Positions 1-10,184 are shown, counted from the stretch's first letter. The stretch: 64,000 nucleotides of DNA from Symbiodinium natans (GCA_905221605.1 CAJNDS010002466.1:124001-188000); one strand, 5' to 3'. Made by a program: numbers and translations. The notes: generated from the sequence alone by a model not told the origin.

Positions 1-746
1 ATCACCTGCTCAGCCTCTGGCGTGAACAAGCGCCCTGGATCCTGGGCCCAACTCGCTGGCGGGGAAAGGGTCGGAGTCTGCCTCGTCGTCCTCTCCAAGA
101 TAGCCCCCGCTTGAGTCACCCTGCGTTGGAGAAATTCTCCAAGGCGTGCAATCCATACCGGCCCATTGTTGGCACCCGCTGCCCGTGGTGACCCATCCAA
201 CAGCTCCTCCGGAGGAGAAAACCCCAGATGGTTAGTCTGAGAGCTCATTGTCACCTCAGCCACGGGCAGTGCAGCATACTGTTCCACGGTCGTCGTAGTG
301 GTCATCTCTTGTACAGTTGCTGCCGGCGCCGTCATGATGCGTACGTCCGCATTCCTAGTATACGTGTGTCCCACGTTGGTCGCCGCGCCCGGTCCGGTGT
401 CATCAGCTGTCGTAGCGTCCGAAACAGAAGCTGCAGTCTGCCCAGGGATACGTGCAGTGTCAACATCAGAGTCAGGGGGCACCACCGACCCATAGGTCGA
501 AAAAACCCGCTGAGCCCGAGATCCAGCAACACCATTCATCAGTACCCCGCATGGGCCACCACCATCCATTCCAGTTGCAGCAGCTTCACCGCCGTAGTCG
601 GGACCTCGATCTTCACCATCCAAAGCCAAGCCCTGAGCGCTTGGGCTCATAACCTGTTGGCCGGCGGGGCCCAGGTTATGCACTGATTGCATGTCATCAG
701 GTGGGTTGGAGGACGGCATGGCAATGGGATCGTGGCGATCGGACAT
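1..746 (-). CDS. Retroelement gag/polyprotein-like N-terminal ORF, 3' end cut by window edge
   Basis: A single uninterrupted minus-strand frame of 248 codons runs from ATG at 746-744 off the left edge. The start sits in an AAAATCCCATG context and no in-frame stop is seen. The protein is rich in Gly/Ala/Thr/Asp at first, then has an aromatic-basic stretch WIARLGEFLQRRV and, near the edge, LFTPEAEQV. From memory, this pattern resembles the N-terminal region of copia-like polyproteins predicted in large numbers in Symbiodiniaceae genomes; that likeness is unverified. It would act in element capsid formation if so. No protease, integrase or RT motif lies inside the visible part. This is the longest clean frame in the window and, unlike its neighbours, has no telomere repeat or foldback element in it. 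Alternative: an ordinary host gene with a low-complexity N-terminus. Confidence 0.6.
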   Translation of the reverse strand, partial: MSDRHDPIAMPSSNPPDDMQSVHNLGPAGQQVMSPSAQGLALDGEDRGPDYGGEAAATGMDGGGPCGVLMNGVAGSRAQRVFSTYGSVVPPDSDVDTARIPGQTAASVSDATTADDTGPGAATNVGHTYTRNADVRIMTAPAATVQEMTTTTTVEQYAALPVAEVTMSSQTNHLGFSPPEELLDGSPRAAGANNGPVWIARLGEFLQRRVTQAGAILERTTRQTPTLSPPASWAQDPGRLFTPEAEQV

Positions 747-1140
747 GGGATTTTCTCACGCACACCACAGCAGATCTGCAATGCTGTAAGTTGCTTATGT
801 CGAGTGTGTGCTGCCTCTCTATGTCGGATGTTCTGGCCTGTCTCGATTCGAGCCTCCGGCTCTGAAGAGTCGCGCCACAGCAATCAACCTCAGGCAACAG
901 ATTAATTAGGGCCCAAGAAGGGTTTAGAGCAAATAGGGCTTCGGGGAGCTCAATAGGGTTTAGTGGTTTAGGGTTGAGGAGAGCTTGTGGGGTTTAGGGT
1001 TCTGGGGTGTAGGGTGCACCCTACGACCCTACGACGGTAAACCCCCCAACCCTAATCAACCCTAAGACCGTAGGATTCCCATAGACCCTAACCCTACACC
1101 CTAAACCCTACTGTAAAACCCTAAACCCTAAACCCTAAAC
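747..1140. repeat. Upstream region of retroelement ORF, then mixed telomere-repeat arrays
   Basis: 747-905 is unique sequence upstream of the minus ORF with no LTR recognised. 905-1140 holds degenerate TTTAGGG arrays (plus orientation at 915-1015) that switch to CCCTAAA orientation at about 1020-1140, giving a head-to-head junction. Confidence 0.6.
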
Positions 1141-1637
1141 CTGAAACCCTTGGTCCCCGGCCGTGCGAGGGGGACGTGACAGTGAGGGTGGCGACCTGCT
1201 TTTGTAGGTGAAGGTTTGGGTTTAGGGCTTGAGGGAGACTTTTGGGGGGTTTCGGGTTTAGGGTTTAGGGTTTAGGGTTTAGGGTCAGTCAGAACAGGGA
1301 ATTCTCATCTTTGCCCACCAAGCGAAGCACGCCCCCGAACATGCGGCCACCTGAAAAAGCCCTTCAAGTGGGAACAGGGTAACTTGAACCCTGAACCCGA
1401 ACTCCCAAACAAAGGACCAGTAGGGTAACACCCCCCCCCCCCCCAAAAAAAAAGGATCGCATCAACCTTGATTAGCCCTTGGCAGGGTTTAGGGTTGAGG
1501 CTTTAGGGTATTGGGTTCAGGGTATTTAGGGTTTAGGGTTCAGGGTTCAGGGTTTAGGGTCCCAAGTTCCTCTGCACAGGAGTCCGGGCCTCTGTGGGGC
1601 CTCTTCGACCCTCCCCGGCTTCGGAGAAAGTGCCTGA
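1141..1637 (+). CDS. Candidate three-exon gene with telomere-repeat introns (hypothetical protein)
   Basis: I do not recognise the product. Proposed exons: ~1141-1207, 1283-1378, 1580-1637 (TGA). Exon 1 ends TTTTGTAG before GTGAAGG; intron 1 (75 nt) is a TTTAGGG array ending TTTAG; exon 2 ends before GTAACTT; intron 2 (201 nt) contains a telomere array and ends in the pyrimidine-rich CTCTGCACAG. The joined frame stays open, giving segments such as CEGDVTVRVATCFC, NREFSSLPTKRSTPPNMRPP and LCGASSTLPGFGESA before the stop. What is seen: splice-like boundaries and a continuous frame. What is inferred: that these are real introns. Other frames of exon 3 are open too, so the reading may be wrong. 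Confidence 0.33.
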
Positions 1638-1812
1638 AGGTTTATGGGTTTAGGGCTTTGGGATTTAGGGTGAGGGTTTAGGGTTTAGGGCTACGGTTTA
1701 GGATTTAGGGTTTAGGATTTAGGGCTTAAGCTTACGGACTTCAGGTTTGGCCGTCAGCCATGCAGGCTTTTTTTGGGTTTTGGGCATGTTTCGGGTTCAG
1801 GCTTTAGGGCGT

Positions 1813-1937
1813 GCTTGAAGGTTCAGGGTACTTCTTAATCAATTATCACAGTCATTATAACCCACTTACCCCTTATATAAGTGCCCCACTATGGTTGCAA
1901 TGTGGGTTATAAGCACAGTAATAATTTGTTTTCAAGT
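1813..1937. mobile_element. Foldback element, family F2 (AACCCACTTATAAG core)
   Basis: It starts CTTGAAGG and ends TTCAAGT. The arms carry TTATAACCCACTTA facing GGGTTATAAG. Same family as the intron at 60270-60462 and the element at 22217-22366. No clear target duplication here. Confidence 0.6.
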
Positions 1938-1979
1938 AGGGTTTGAGGAAACCACACAGAGGCTCCAACATCCCTTGGG

Positions 1980-2325
1980 GAGCTAAGGGCCCACATGCCC
2001 CCCTTCGTTAGGCCTTATTTGGGCCTTTCTTTTTTGGGGGGTTATCCGGGTACTTTGGGATCTTTGGGGGAGGAGTTGATCTAAACTCGACTTCCTCTGG
2101 TCCTGTCCCTAGCATCGTTCAGTTTAGGGCAGCAAAGAGGCCTAGGAAGCTCTGAACTCCGAATTCCGCACCCGCCTCCTTGACCCACACCCACTTCTCA
2201 GCAGCAGGGGGGGGGGGGGGGGGAGGGGGGACGTTAGAGAGTTGGAGTGAAAGGTTTAGGGGCCCAGCACCGCCGAACCCTGAACCCCACCTATTGGTGC
2301 TGGCTGGTACAGTCATTTCTCGTAT
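1980..2325 (+). other. Element-like stretch, short candidate exon and poly-G tract
   Basis: 1980-2090 is TTTGGG-rich and element-like. At 2124 the pyrimidine-rich CTGTCCCTAG precedes a small open segment (about 2125-2202, ending TGA) that could be a terminal exon. 2207-2230 is a G homopolymer. No product recognised. Confidence 0.25.
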
Positions 2326-2445
2326 ATATGTATATATATATATATATATATATGTATATCTATATATATATATATATATGTATATATGTAACCTATACCT
2401 ATACCTATACCGTGTATATATACATATATGTATTACACGTATATA
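2325..2445. repeat. TA-rich microsatellite
   Basis: Mostly (TA)n with CTATAC interruptions. Confidence 0.9.
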
Positions 2446-2559
2446 CTAGCTTGTTCTTCCCTTTGTAGTACAGAACCTTTAGGGACAAAACCGAAGCCCT
2501 GACGCCATGGCCCGAGACCAAGACCTGGCGGAGCTCTTGTAGCCTCACTCAAAGGCTCA

Positions 2560-2680
2560 GTTAGGGTTTAGGGTTTAGGGTTTAGGGTTTAGGGTTTGGG
2601 GTTTAGGGTTTAGGGCTTAGGGCTTAGGGCTTAGGGTTTAGGGTTTAGGGTTTACGGTTTAGGGGGTTGAGGGTTTAGAG
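2560..2680 (+). repeat. Interstitial telomere array (TTTAGGG)
   Basis: About 15 repeats with GGGCTTA and GGGTTTG variants, plus orientation. A matching CCCTAAA/CCCCAAA array lies at 2927-2985, so the unique 2681-2926 segment is bracketed by divergent arrays. Confidence 0.9.
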
Positions 2681-3057
2681 GGTTTATGGTTGAGGGTTTG
2701 GGATCTGGATGGCGGCCAGAGGCCAGCAAAGCTCCGACACTGTTTGAAGGTTTTGGGCTGAGATTTCTGGTGCCCAGTGCGCACACTCTCGGATGGCAAA
2801 GGGATACTTCCTTGAATGGCAAACATAGGAATAACACTTCCTCTGCCAAAATAGTGATGCGCAGGAGATGTAAGGAATGCTCCTACAAAAGAATCTCCGG
2901 GTAGATATATCTTGCCAAACTCCTAAACCCTAAACCCTAAACCCTAAACCCCAAACCCCAAACCCCAAACCCTAAACCCTAAACCGTGGCTCGAAGGGTC
3001 GATATGCATTCCAAAACTCCGGTGGTCCCTTTTAGATGATTCCGCTATAGTAGCTAT

Positions 3058-3151
3058 AGTTGGGGGGTGCAAAGCAGGTTCCCGAAATTGTGGGACACCC
3101 CACCAAACAGGCCCGATATATATCTATATATATATATATATATATTTATAC

Positions 3152-3191
<40 letters not shown>

Positions 3192-3220
3192 GTGCGTGCG
3201 TGTGTGCGTGCGTGCGTGCG
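3058..3220. repeat. Element-like TTGGGGGG segment followed by TA, GT and GTGC microsatellites
   Basis: 3058-3115 resembles family F5 ends (TTGGGGGG ... CACCCCACC). 3116-3160 is (TA)n, 3161-3192 (TG)n, 3193-3220 (TGCG)n. The minus strand of 3221-3300 has an open, Cys-containing stretch (CLVCDCENSRLAAQW) that may be an exon. Confidence 0.6.
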
Positions 3221-3317
3221 TGCTCCATTGAGCCGCTAGCCTCGAGTTCTCACAGTCGCAAACCAGACAAGCATGTGTGGCTTTCAACTCCCATCCCCCT
3301 GTGATTTGGGTTTAGGG

Positions 3318-3432
3318 TTGGGATGTTCCCCCTTATACTAACAGTCCTGATGAAGGATCATAGTACCCCCTTCTAAAAAATCCCCATTAAGGACTGTTCG
3401 AGGACTGTTCGTATAAGGGGCAACATCCCAAG
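3318..3432. mobile_element. Foldback element, family F1, copy 1
   Basis: Left end TTGGGATGTTCCCCCTTATA, right end is its near-perfect reverse complement. A 12-bp internal duplication (GGACTGTTCGA) lies in the right arm. It sits inside a telomere array: GTTTAGGG on the left and GTTTAGGG on the right of the element. Confidence 0.85.
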
Positions 3433-3744
3433 TTTAGGGTTTAGGGAGGGTGCTGAACCCCACAAAACGGATGTTAAAGGTCTCAGAGTAACTAAGCCCA
3501 GCGGAGTTTTGGGGCTCAGGGTGTAGGGTTTAGGGTTTAGGGTAACCCCTGACCGCTTCAAGACCTAGAGCTGCGACAGCAGGTCATGACCTCGAAATTC
3601 GTGGGGGCTTCGCCCCTCTCAACACTCGTGGGGGTCATTAAACCCTGAAACCTGAACCCTACAACCCTGGAACCCTCAAGACCTAAGCCCAAGTCAACAC
3701 AATTTTACAGCACCCTCAGCACTAAACCCGAAACCCGACATCCA

Positions 3745-3900
3745 TCAAGCCGTCCAAATTTCCACAGGGATCATCGCATCTTTGCGTTTGGGTTTAGGGT
3801 TTAGGGCTGGACCCTGCAAAACCTCACCTCCAGTATCCTCCAGTGATTGAAACAGTTCAGCCGCCAACCCAAAACCCAACTCGAACAGCCTACTCAAATC
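3745..3900 (-). CDS. Candidate terminal exon, hypothetical protein
   Basis: Minus-strand frame of 52 codons ending TGA at 3745. It is preceded by GTGCGTTTCAG, a good 3' splice site, at 3901-3911. The peptide includes LFELGFGLAAELFQSLEDTG and KRKDAMIPVEIWTA. The acidic/aliphatic helix-like composition is unlike the surrounding repeat-derived frames. No family recognised. A degenerate CCCTAAACCC stretch is read through in frame, so part of the exon may derive from telomere repeat. Confidence 0.3.
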   Translation of the reverse strand, partial: DLSRLFELGFGLAAELFQSLEDTGGEVLQGPALNPKPKRKDAMIPVEIWTA

Positions 3901-4089
3901 CTGAAACGCACAAACCCTGAAGCCGAAAACTCTCAAACACTGACACTGAAACCCAAACCCTGACACCCCCAAAACCGAGAAACTCTGAAACCCTAAAACC
4001 CTGAAATCCTACAATACTGAAAACGTGAAGCCCGAAAAAAGACCCCGAAGACCTGAAACTCAAAAATCTGAACCCCAGAAACTCTAACA

Positions 4090-4400
4090 CCCTGAAAGCC
4101 TAAACAAAACCCTAATCCCTAGAACCACTTAAGCCCTAAACCCGACAACCCTAAAACCCTAAAAAACCTCAAACTCTAAAACCATAAAATCCCTAAACCC
4201 CAAAAAACCTTGAAACCCCAAAACCCCAAAAACCTCAAACCCTAAAACCCTAAATCCCTAAACCCTACAACCCTAAACCCCCTTCAAACCCCAAAAACCT
4301 CAAAGCCTTAAACCCTAAAATCCAAAACCGTAAAACCCCTCCAACCCCAAAAACCTCAAAAAGACACCCCCAAACCCCAAAATCTTAAAAAACAATAGCA
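4090..4400. repeat. Degenerate CCCTAAA-derived repeat
   Basis: A 300-bp run of diverged CCCTAAA/CCCCAAAAA/CCCTGAAA units. Nothing gene-like. Confidence 0.8.
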
Positions 4401-4426
4401 AAAAAAGTAAACCTCCTGGGATCCAG

Positions 4427-4504
4427 GCTCCTCATCATGGCGCAAGCTGGCCGCGGCCAGGCGTGCCTAGCGACGACGTGGGAACGAGAGTTTGGGCGGT
4501 TTAG
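4427..4504 (+). CDS. Candidate exon between telomere-derived repeats
   Basis: Preceded by CTCCTGGGATCCAG; 25 open codons (HGASWPRPGVPSDDVGTRVW) run into a TTTAGGG array where GTTTGGG could be a donor. Further open islands follow on the same strand at about 4621-4725, 4752-4796 and 4914-5040, separated by telomere arrays. Frame-only evidence. Confidence 0.28.
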   Translation, partial: APHHGASWPRPGVPSDDVGTRVWAV

Positions 4505-5049
4505 GGGGTTTTGGGGTATAGGGTTTAGGTTTCAGGGTATAGGGTTTAGGGTTTAGGGTTTGGGGTTCAGGGTTAAGGACCCTAAACCCTCAACCCTCCA
4601 CCCTAAACCCCGTTTGGGGGGTCGGAGGTCGACTTTCTGGGGTCCAAGGCTCAACTGCCACAAAAACGCCCGGAGGCGCCGTACCCCAGACCCTCATTCC
4701 TGAAGCTGCTCACCCTAAACCCTAAACCCTAAACCCTAAACCCTAAATCCTAACTTTCCCATGGGCCGCGACTCTCCCCAAGAGGGCGAAGAACTTAGGG
4801 TTTAGGGTTAGGGAGTAGGGTTTCGATTAGGCAAGGCTTAGAGGGTTTAGGGTTTAGGGTTTAGGGTTTAGGGTTTAGGGTTTAGGGTTTAGCGCTTAGG
4901 ATTCAAACGCCATGGCAGAGCCCAAATCCACCCCCCCCCCCCTTCTTCGGAAACGGGCCCTGGCATATGAGCATGCGATCTTGTGCAGCAGTGTGGGACA
5001 ACACCCTAAAACCGAAAAAACAAATACTTTGTTTTTGCGTGCAATTGGG

Positions 5050-5215
5050 GTTGAGCACTCCTGGGGTTGGGCACTCCAGGGAGACTCTGCGGTTGGGCAC
5101 TCTAGGGAGACTCTGGGGTTGGGCACTCCAGGCAGGGGTTGGGCACTACAGGGAGACTCTGGGGTTGGGCACTCCAGGGAGTCTCTGGGGCTGGGCACTC
5201 CAGCGAGTCTCTAGG
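5050..5215 (+). repeat. 26-27 bp minisatellite
   Basis: About 6.5 copies of a unit containing GGGGTTGGGCACTCCAGGGA followed by GACTCT, with point changes between copies. The upstream open segment from ATG 4914 reads into it, but a coding role for the repeat is not supported. Confidence 0.85.
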
Positions 5216-5262
5216 AGTAGACCTTAGGGTTTAGGGTTGGTTTACATGGTTTAGGGTTTCAG

Positions 5263-5455
5263 GGGAAGGAAGATCGGAATCTAGTTGAAGGTATACTCGT
5301 CAGCTGCGGTCGCGAACGCGCTCCTTCAGGGGGGGAAGCTTGTCGCTTTTTTGCCACTGCGCGGAATCTTAGTCCGTTTTGCATAGGTCGAAGATCGGGG
5401 TATGCTTCTGCACCAGACTGCCAGAGGTCCCCAACGATTTGCACTAAAAGGCCTA
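5263..5455 (-). other. Open minus-strand island, possible exon
   Basis: The minus strand is open for about 60 codons from CTTTTAG at 5445-5451 (DLWQSGAEAYPDLRPMQNGL among others). No product recognised. Confidence 0.25.
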
Positions 5456-5689
5456 AAGCCTGAACCCGAAACGACCATGTGCTTCAGAACTCCTGCGAAA
5501 AAAGTAAGATCTCCATCCCTAGGCTGCTCCTCTTAGGGTTTAGGGTTTAGGGTTTAGGGTTTAGGGTTTGTCTGTTTTTATGAATATTTTTTTGGGGGGG
5601 GCTTCGTAAGCAAATGGTGTCAACCCTGAACCCCCCGGCTAGACTCCCAGAGCCCAGAGCCCGAAGCCCTCAACAGCAACACCGCAGGT

Positions 5690-5995
5690 ACGAGTTGCTT
5701 ATAAGAACCCCGAAAAATCTAAATATCCTTCCTTATGAAGGGTAATATAGGGATTATTATTCTTCTTTTAATTCTTTTGGGGTTCTATCCTTCCTTATTA
5801 AGGTTTATAAGGGGATAATAAACGGTGCCCTTTTGGGGTTTACAAGGGGATAAGAAGGGTGCCCTTTTGGGGTTTAAGGGGGATGATGAGGGTGCCCTTT
5901 GGGGTTTATAAGGGGATAAGAAGGGTACTCTTTTGGGGTTTCAGGGGATAATAAGGGTGCCCTTTTGGGGTTTAAGGGGGATAAGAAAGGGAACC
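5690..5995. mobile_element. Family F3 element fused to a tandem array of family F4 fragments
   Basis: 5690-5804 has F3 features (TTGCTTATAAGAACCCC ... TTTTGGGGTTCT). 5800-5985 is six or so ~37-bp copies of GGGGATAAGAAGGGTGCCCT followed by TTTGGGGTTT, a core piece of family F4, ending with the normal F4 right arm (CCCGGTCCCAG). CAG|GTACGAG just left and TTCTTGGCTAG just right could be splice sites of one composite intron. Confidence 0.6.
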
Positions 5996-6079
5996 CCCAA
6001 CCCCAAAGAAGAAGGAAATCCCGGTCCCAGTTCTTGGCTAGCCTCGGCTGGACCTATCAAAGCTAGCGCCGCGAAGTCG

Positions 6080-6087
6080 TAGAATAC

Positions 6088-6120
<33 letters not shown>

Positions 6121-6180
6121 CATTTATTTATATTTATATTTATATGTATATTTATATTTATATGTGTGTGTGACTTTTTT
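6080..6180. repeat. TA-rich microsatellite, then CTTTTTTGCAG acceptor-like site
   Basis: (TA)n and TTTATAT repeats end in a strong acceptor-like GACTTTTTTGCAG at 6171-6183; a 44-nt GC-rich island (about 6184-6227) follows. Confidence 0.7.
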
Positions 6181-6483
6181 GCAGCGCCACAAGCTGGCCA
6201 AGAGCTTCTGGCCGGCGAGCTCTTACAGGGACCCTAAAACCCTAAACCCGAAACTGCCGTATTATACTATAGGGACCCAAAAAGGGTACATAAGGTTCAG
6301 GGTTAAGGGCTTAGGCCCAGACCCTCCTGAACCCAAATCTTTCTATCTTCATATTCAATTCGGTCAGGATTAATCCATCTTCTTAGGGCCCCCGTGGATT
6401 TGTGGTGGAGGTCCCCTTCTAAAGGACTGAACCCAGCATGGGGGTGGATGGCGGGGGGGGGGGTTGCCAAAGGAGCAGCTCTC

Positions 6484-6575
6484 GAAATTAGGGTCCGTTT
6501 TGGGGCCCCCTATATAGCACGGCACTCTTAAAAGAAGGACCCCAAAAAGGACCCTAGCTTAGAGAAGTGCGCGCA
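6484..6575. mobile_element. Foldback element, family F10
   Basis: Arms AGGGTCCGTTTTGGGG and CCCCAAAAAGGACCCT. Related ends occur at 7145-7240, 34890-34985, 48565-48675 and 53578-53675. Confidence 0.6.
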
Positions 6576-7054
6576 AATGCTCATGGGAAAATCGGGATCC
6601 AAATCGTCACAACAGTAGGGGCAGTTGGGAATAAGGTTTGAGTTCCAAGTCCCAGCAAAGGAATTACGTAGTAACCGGGCAAAGCTTGCGCCGCTCCACC
6701 CTAAACCCTAAAACCCTGAACTATATGTGCTGAACCTGGAACCCTTGCAAACAAACATAAATTCTAGCTGCTTCTAGGAATTACAGTACCCAAACATGGA
6801 ATTCTCAAGAATCCCTAAGGAACCCGAAACCTAGGATTTTGAGGTCTCCTCAAAGCCCTGGGCAGGGGGAAGGAAACCCGTGGACTTGGTCCCGCAAGGG
6901 AGCTGTCACAGCAGTTGCGGATGGTCTCAGCAGGAGCGGCGCCGTAAACCCGAAAGCCCTAAGCCATTAACAAAGCGAAACCAAACACCTAACTTCAACA
7001 AGGATCTCCTCAACGAATTGAAGGGCCCGGGGGGGGCCATCACGGTTTGGGGAG

Positions 7055-7423
7055 CTATATATAGATAGATATATATATATATAGAAATAAATAAATATAT
7101 TTATTTATATATATATATGTGTACATATTAATTATATATATATATATATGGGCATTCTCAAAATCAGGGTACCTTTCTGGGATACCCAAGATATGAGGGG
7201 CCGCCTTGTGAAATGGTAACCTGAGAAGAGACCAACATATAGAGAAGCGGCCATTGCATACAAACAGACAAACAAACAACCACACACACACACACACACA
7301 CACACAGACAGAGACACAGGCAGAGACACACACACACACACACACACCCACCCACACAACCACCCACCCACCCACCCACCCACCCACCCCCCACCCACCC
7401 AACCACCCACCCACCCACCCACA

Positions 7424-7463
<40 letters not shown>

Positions 7464-7659
7464 ACACCCACACCCACCCCACACCCACACCCACACCCAC
7501 ACCCACACCCACACCCACACCCACACCCACACCCACACCCCACACCCACACCCACACCACCCCACCGCCACACACCCCGCGCACGCACCACACCCACCAC
7601 ACACACACCACACCCACCCACCCAACCCACCACCCACCCACACCCACACACACCCACAC

Positions 7660-7727
<68 letters not shown>

Positions 7728-7766
7728 GACACGGACACGGACACGGACGCGGACACAGACACAGAC

Positions 7767-7802
<36 letters not shown>

Positions 7803-7805
7803 TTA
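7055..7805. repeat. TA microsatellite, F10-like element, then 520-bp CA/CCCA microsatellite
   Basis: 7055-7150 is TA-rich, 7150-7240 is an F10-like element, 7278-7800 is (CA)n with (CCCACA)n, (CCCA)n and (ACGG)n blocks. Long open frames over it are artefacts of dinucleotide repeat. Confidence 0.95.
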
Positions 7806-7809
7806 CTTG

Positions 7810-8100
7810 GGTAGGGTTTAGGGTTTGGGGTTTAGGGTTTAGGGTTTAAGTTTTAGGGTTTAGGGTTTACATCACATCACATCACATCATGCTATACACA
7901 GCATTTTAGGGTTCATGTATTCTTTCAAAAGGCTAAGGGCCCCGAGTATTTTCAACCTTAGCTTAGAGTTTACGATTTAGGGTTCTTGCTAAGAGTTTGA
8001 AGTTTGGGTTAAGTCCTAAATGCTAGACCTCAAGCCCTGAACCTTGAGCCTAAATCCCTAAACCCTAAACCCTAAACCCTAAACCCTAAACCCTGAAACC
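7810..8100. repeat. Telomere arrays with CATCACATCA mini-repeat
   Basis: TTTAGGG array 7812-7870, four ATCAC repeats at 7871-7890, unique AT-mixed segment, then CCCTAAA array 8052-8095. No gene seen. Confidence 0.7.
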
Positions 8101-8106
8101 TAAACC

Positions 8107-8226
8107 CTGCGCTCCATGTGCTTCGACCTACGACCTAGACGGGATTTTGCGCAAATGCGTCAGCCCAGCCGTTGCCAAGGGAGCCCAATACACAATCATA
8201 CACATATGTTTAAGGCTAAGGTTTAG
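8107..8226 (+). CDS. Candidate exon, hypothetical protein
   Basis: 40 codons open (MCFDLRPRRDFAQMRQPSRC among them) between a CCCTAAA array and AAG|GTTTAGGG. The in-frame TAG is made by the telomere repeat itself, so either the exon ends at a GTTTAG donor (8221) or translation stops there. Two more plus-strand islands, ~8457-8486 and 8769-8865, have CCAG acceptors and G|GTTTAG donors and join in frame with each other. No family recognised. Confidence 0.3.
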   Translation: MRSMCFDLRPRRDFAQMRQPSRCQGSPIHNHTHMFKAKV

Positions 8227-8639
8227 GGTTTAGAGCGTAGGGCTTTAGGGTTCAGGGTAATTGTCCCCCTTTTGGGCCCCACATGTACGGCTCTGAACTA
8301 GAACAGGGCACCAGAATTTTGAGAATCTAACCTTAGAGTTTCAAGGGAACTTAAAACCCCAAATCCTGAACCCTAAAGCGTAAACCCTAAACCCGAAACC
8401 CTTGTAGTAGCCAAACAAGGTTAAAGCTTGCTGACTCAGCACCTTATAGTTGGTTCCAGTGATCATGCGGAGCCTTCATGAGCCTGGTTTAGGGTTTAGG
8501 GTCTAGAGTTAGGGTTTACCCTGTGCTGCTTTTGATGCAGGGAACCAAACCCCCTAAATCCTAAACGGGAATCGATAACCCCTAAGCCCCAAACCTCAAA
8601 CCCTAAATCCTAAACCCAAACCCCAAAGCCCAAACCCCT

Positions 8640-8765
8640 ATACCCCGAAACCTACACCCCTAAACCCCTAAACCCCTAAACCCATAAACCCCTAAACCTC
8701 TAAACCTCTAAACCCCTAAACCCCTAAACCCCTAAACCCTAAACCCTAAGCCCTAAACCCTGAAC
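8640..8765 (-). repeat. CCCCTAAA-type variant telomere array
   Basis: Mostly CCCCTAAA 8-mers (8650-8740) grading into CCCTAAA. Confidence 0.85.
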
Positions 8766-9219
8766 CAGATTATTGGGCTCTCCGGATGCACCCAAGCCGA
8801 TGTCAGGGTGTGAAGACAGGCAGCAAGCTGGTAGCCGGGACGTCGAAACCCTACAGCGTAAACCGGTTTAGGGTTTAGGGTTTAGGGCTTAGGGTTTCGA
8901 GAAAAGGCTATACCACAATCCATGAACCCTATAAACCCAGAAATTTACAAAACCCTATAAACTCTGCATAGCCCTAAACAGAGAAGAAACCCGAATTCTT
9001 AAAAGATGAGGGCGCAGGAAACACAGAAGTTGGGGCGTGCCACCGCGTCGATGGTCAGCAAACGGCTGCGGGTTTAGGGTTTAGTGTTCAGGTTTCGGGC
9101 TTACGGTTTAGGGTCTGGAAACTAGGGTTAATTTAGAATTGAGGGTTTAGGTAAGGTCTCGGGACGGGGGTAGGTTTAGGGCGTGGGGCTAAAGAGCGAT
9201 ATGACTAGAATTCAGGGTA

Positions 9220-9330
9220 ACCTAGGAATAAGAAGGGTAGTATAGGGGCCTTACTACTTCAAATACGGTGGTGGGGGGCTACTATAGTGCAACTATCTAG
9301 GGACCATAACTTGTTCATTGTTGGGATAAT
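9220..9330. mobile_element. Foldback element, family F7 (diverged copy)
   Basis: AGTATAGGGGCCTTACTACT facing GCTACTATAGTGCAACT; other copies at 20925-21010, 23107-23200, 39112-39256. Confidence 0.5.
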
Positions 9331-9518
9331 ATTAAAATTGTAAATTATATTCCTTATTGGGTTTAAGTACCCTTAAAATGTAAAATGTTACCCAACTATG
9401 ACAAAGATAAGGGAGTACCATTAGTAATTATCCCGACCTCTATATTGCCCGTTTTCGGTTCTAGGGGCTCGCAAGGGAACCTTATCCCTAAAAAAGGAAT
9501 CAGAGCCGACCCTGGGTC

Positions 9519-9645
9519 CCTAAACCCTAAACCCTAAACCCTAAACCCTAAACCCTAAACCCTAAACCCTAAACCCTAAACCCTAAACCCTAAACCCTAA
9601 ACCCTAAACCCTAAACCCTAAACCCTGAACCCTGAACCCTGAACC
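9519..9645 (-). repeat. Long CCCTAAA array flanked by two copies of the same element end
   Basis: About 18 repeats, nearly perfect. On the left it abuts AATCAGAGCCGACCCTGGGTCC (9499-9519) and on the right AATCAGGGCCTACTCTGGGTCC (9658-9679), both the right end of family F4. Confidence 0.9.
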
Positions 9646-9949
9646 CTAAAACAGGGGAATCAGGGCCTACTCTGGGTCCTAAGCCTTAGTTGTCCAGTAC
9701 CCTTGGGGAACTAGAGGTGAAGCTGCGGGAATATAAGGGGATTCTAGTACCCCAAAAAGGGTTTAGGGTTTAGGGTTTAAATCTGTGGTTTAGACAACTA
9801 AGAAGCGCGGCAGCACCCGCCTTCTATCTGGTACAAGCAGATCCTGCGGAAAGAACGAGGACGACTCAGTGGAAAAAATTATCGAAGGCTCCTTAGGACG
9901 TTTATTGGGTTCAGAGTTTGTAGGGTATAGGGTATAGGGTTAAGGGTTT

Positions 9950-10184
9950 ATGGTTTGTATTTATGCTTATAACTTCTATCCCATATTAGGGCACTTAAGG
10001 GGGTTATAAGTGGGTTATAAGCGCAGTTCTAATTGCTTCATAAGAATGCCCTGAACCGCCAATTCACGTCTCTCTGTACTTATCACCCACTTATAAGCCC
10101 CTGAAGTGCCCTAACATAGTTATAACTCGTGTTATAAGTACACTTTATAACTGGTTAGTAAGTACCATGAACCTTCTCAAGTAG
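9950..10184. mobile_element. Family F2 foldback, composite (two partial copies)
   Basis: 9955-10045 and 10070-10184 each carry the TTATAACCCACTTATAAG/AGTGCCCTAA core in opposite orientation; the right end CATGAACCTTCTCAAGTAG could supply the acceptor of the following exon. Confidence 0.6.

Noticed and set aside
7055-7814. Open frames of 186-247 codons
   Set aside because: Same cause: CA/CCCA microsatellite.
9519-9645. True chromosome end
   Set aside because: The longest arrays here are at most ~170 bp, face both ways and are internal, with unique sequence on both sides.
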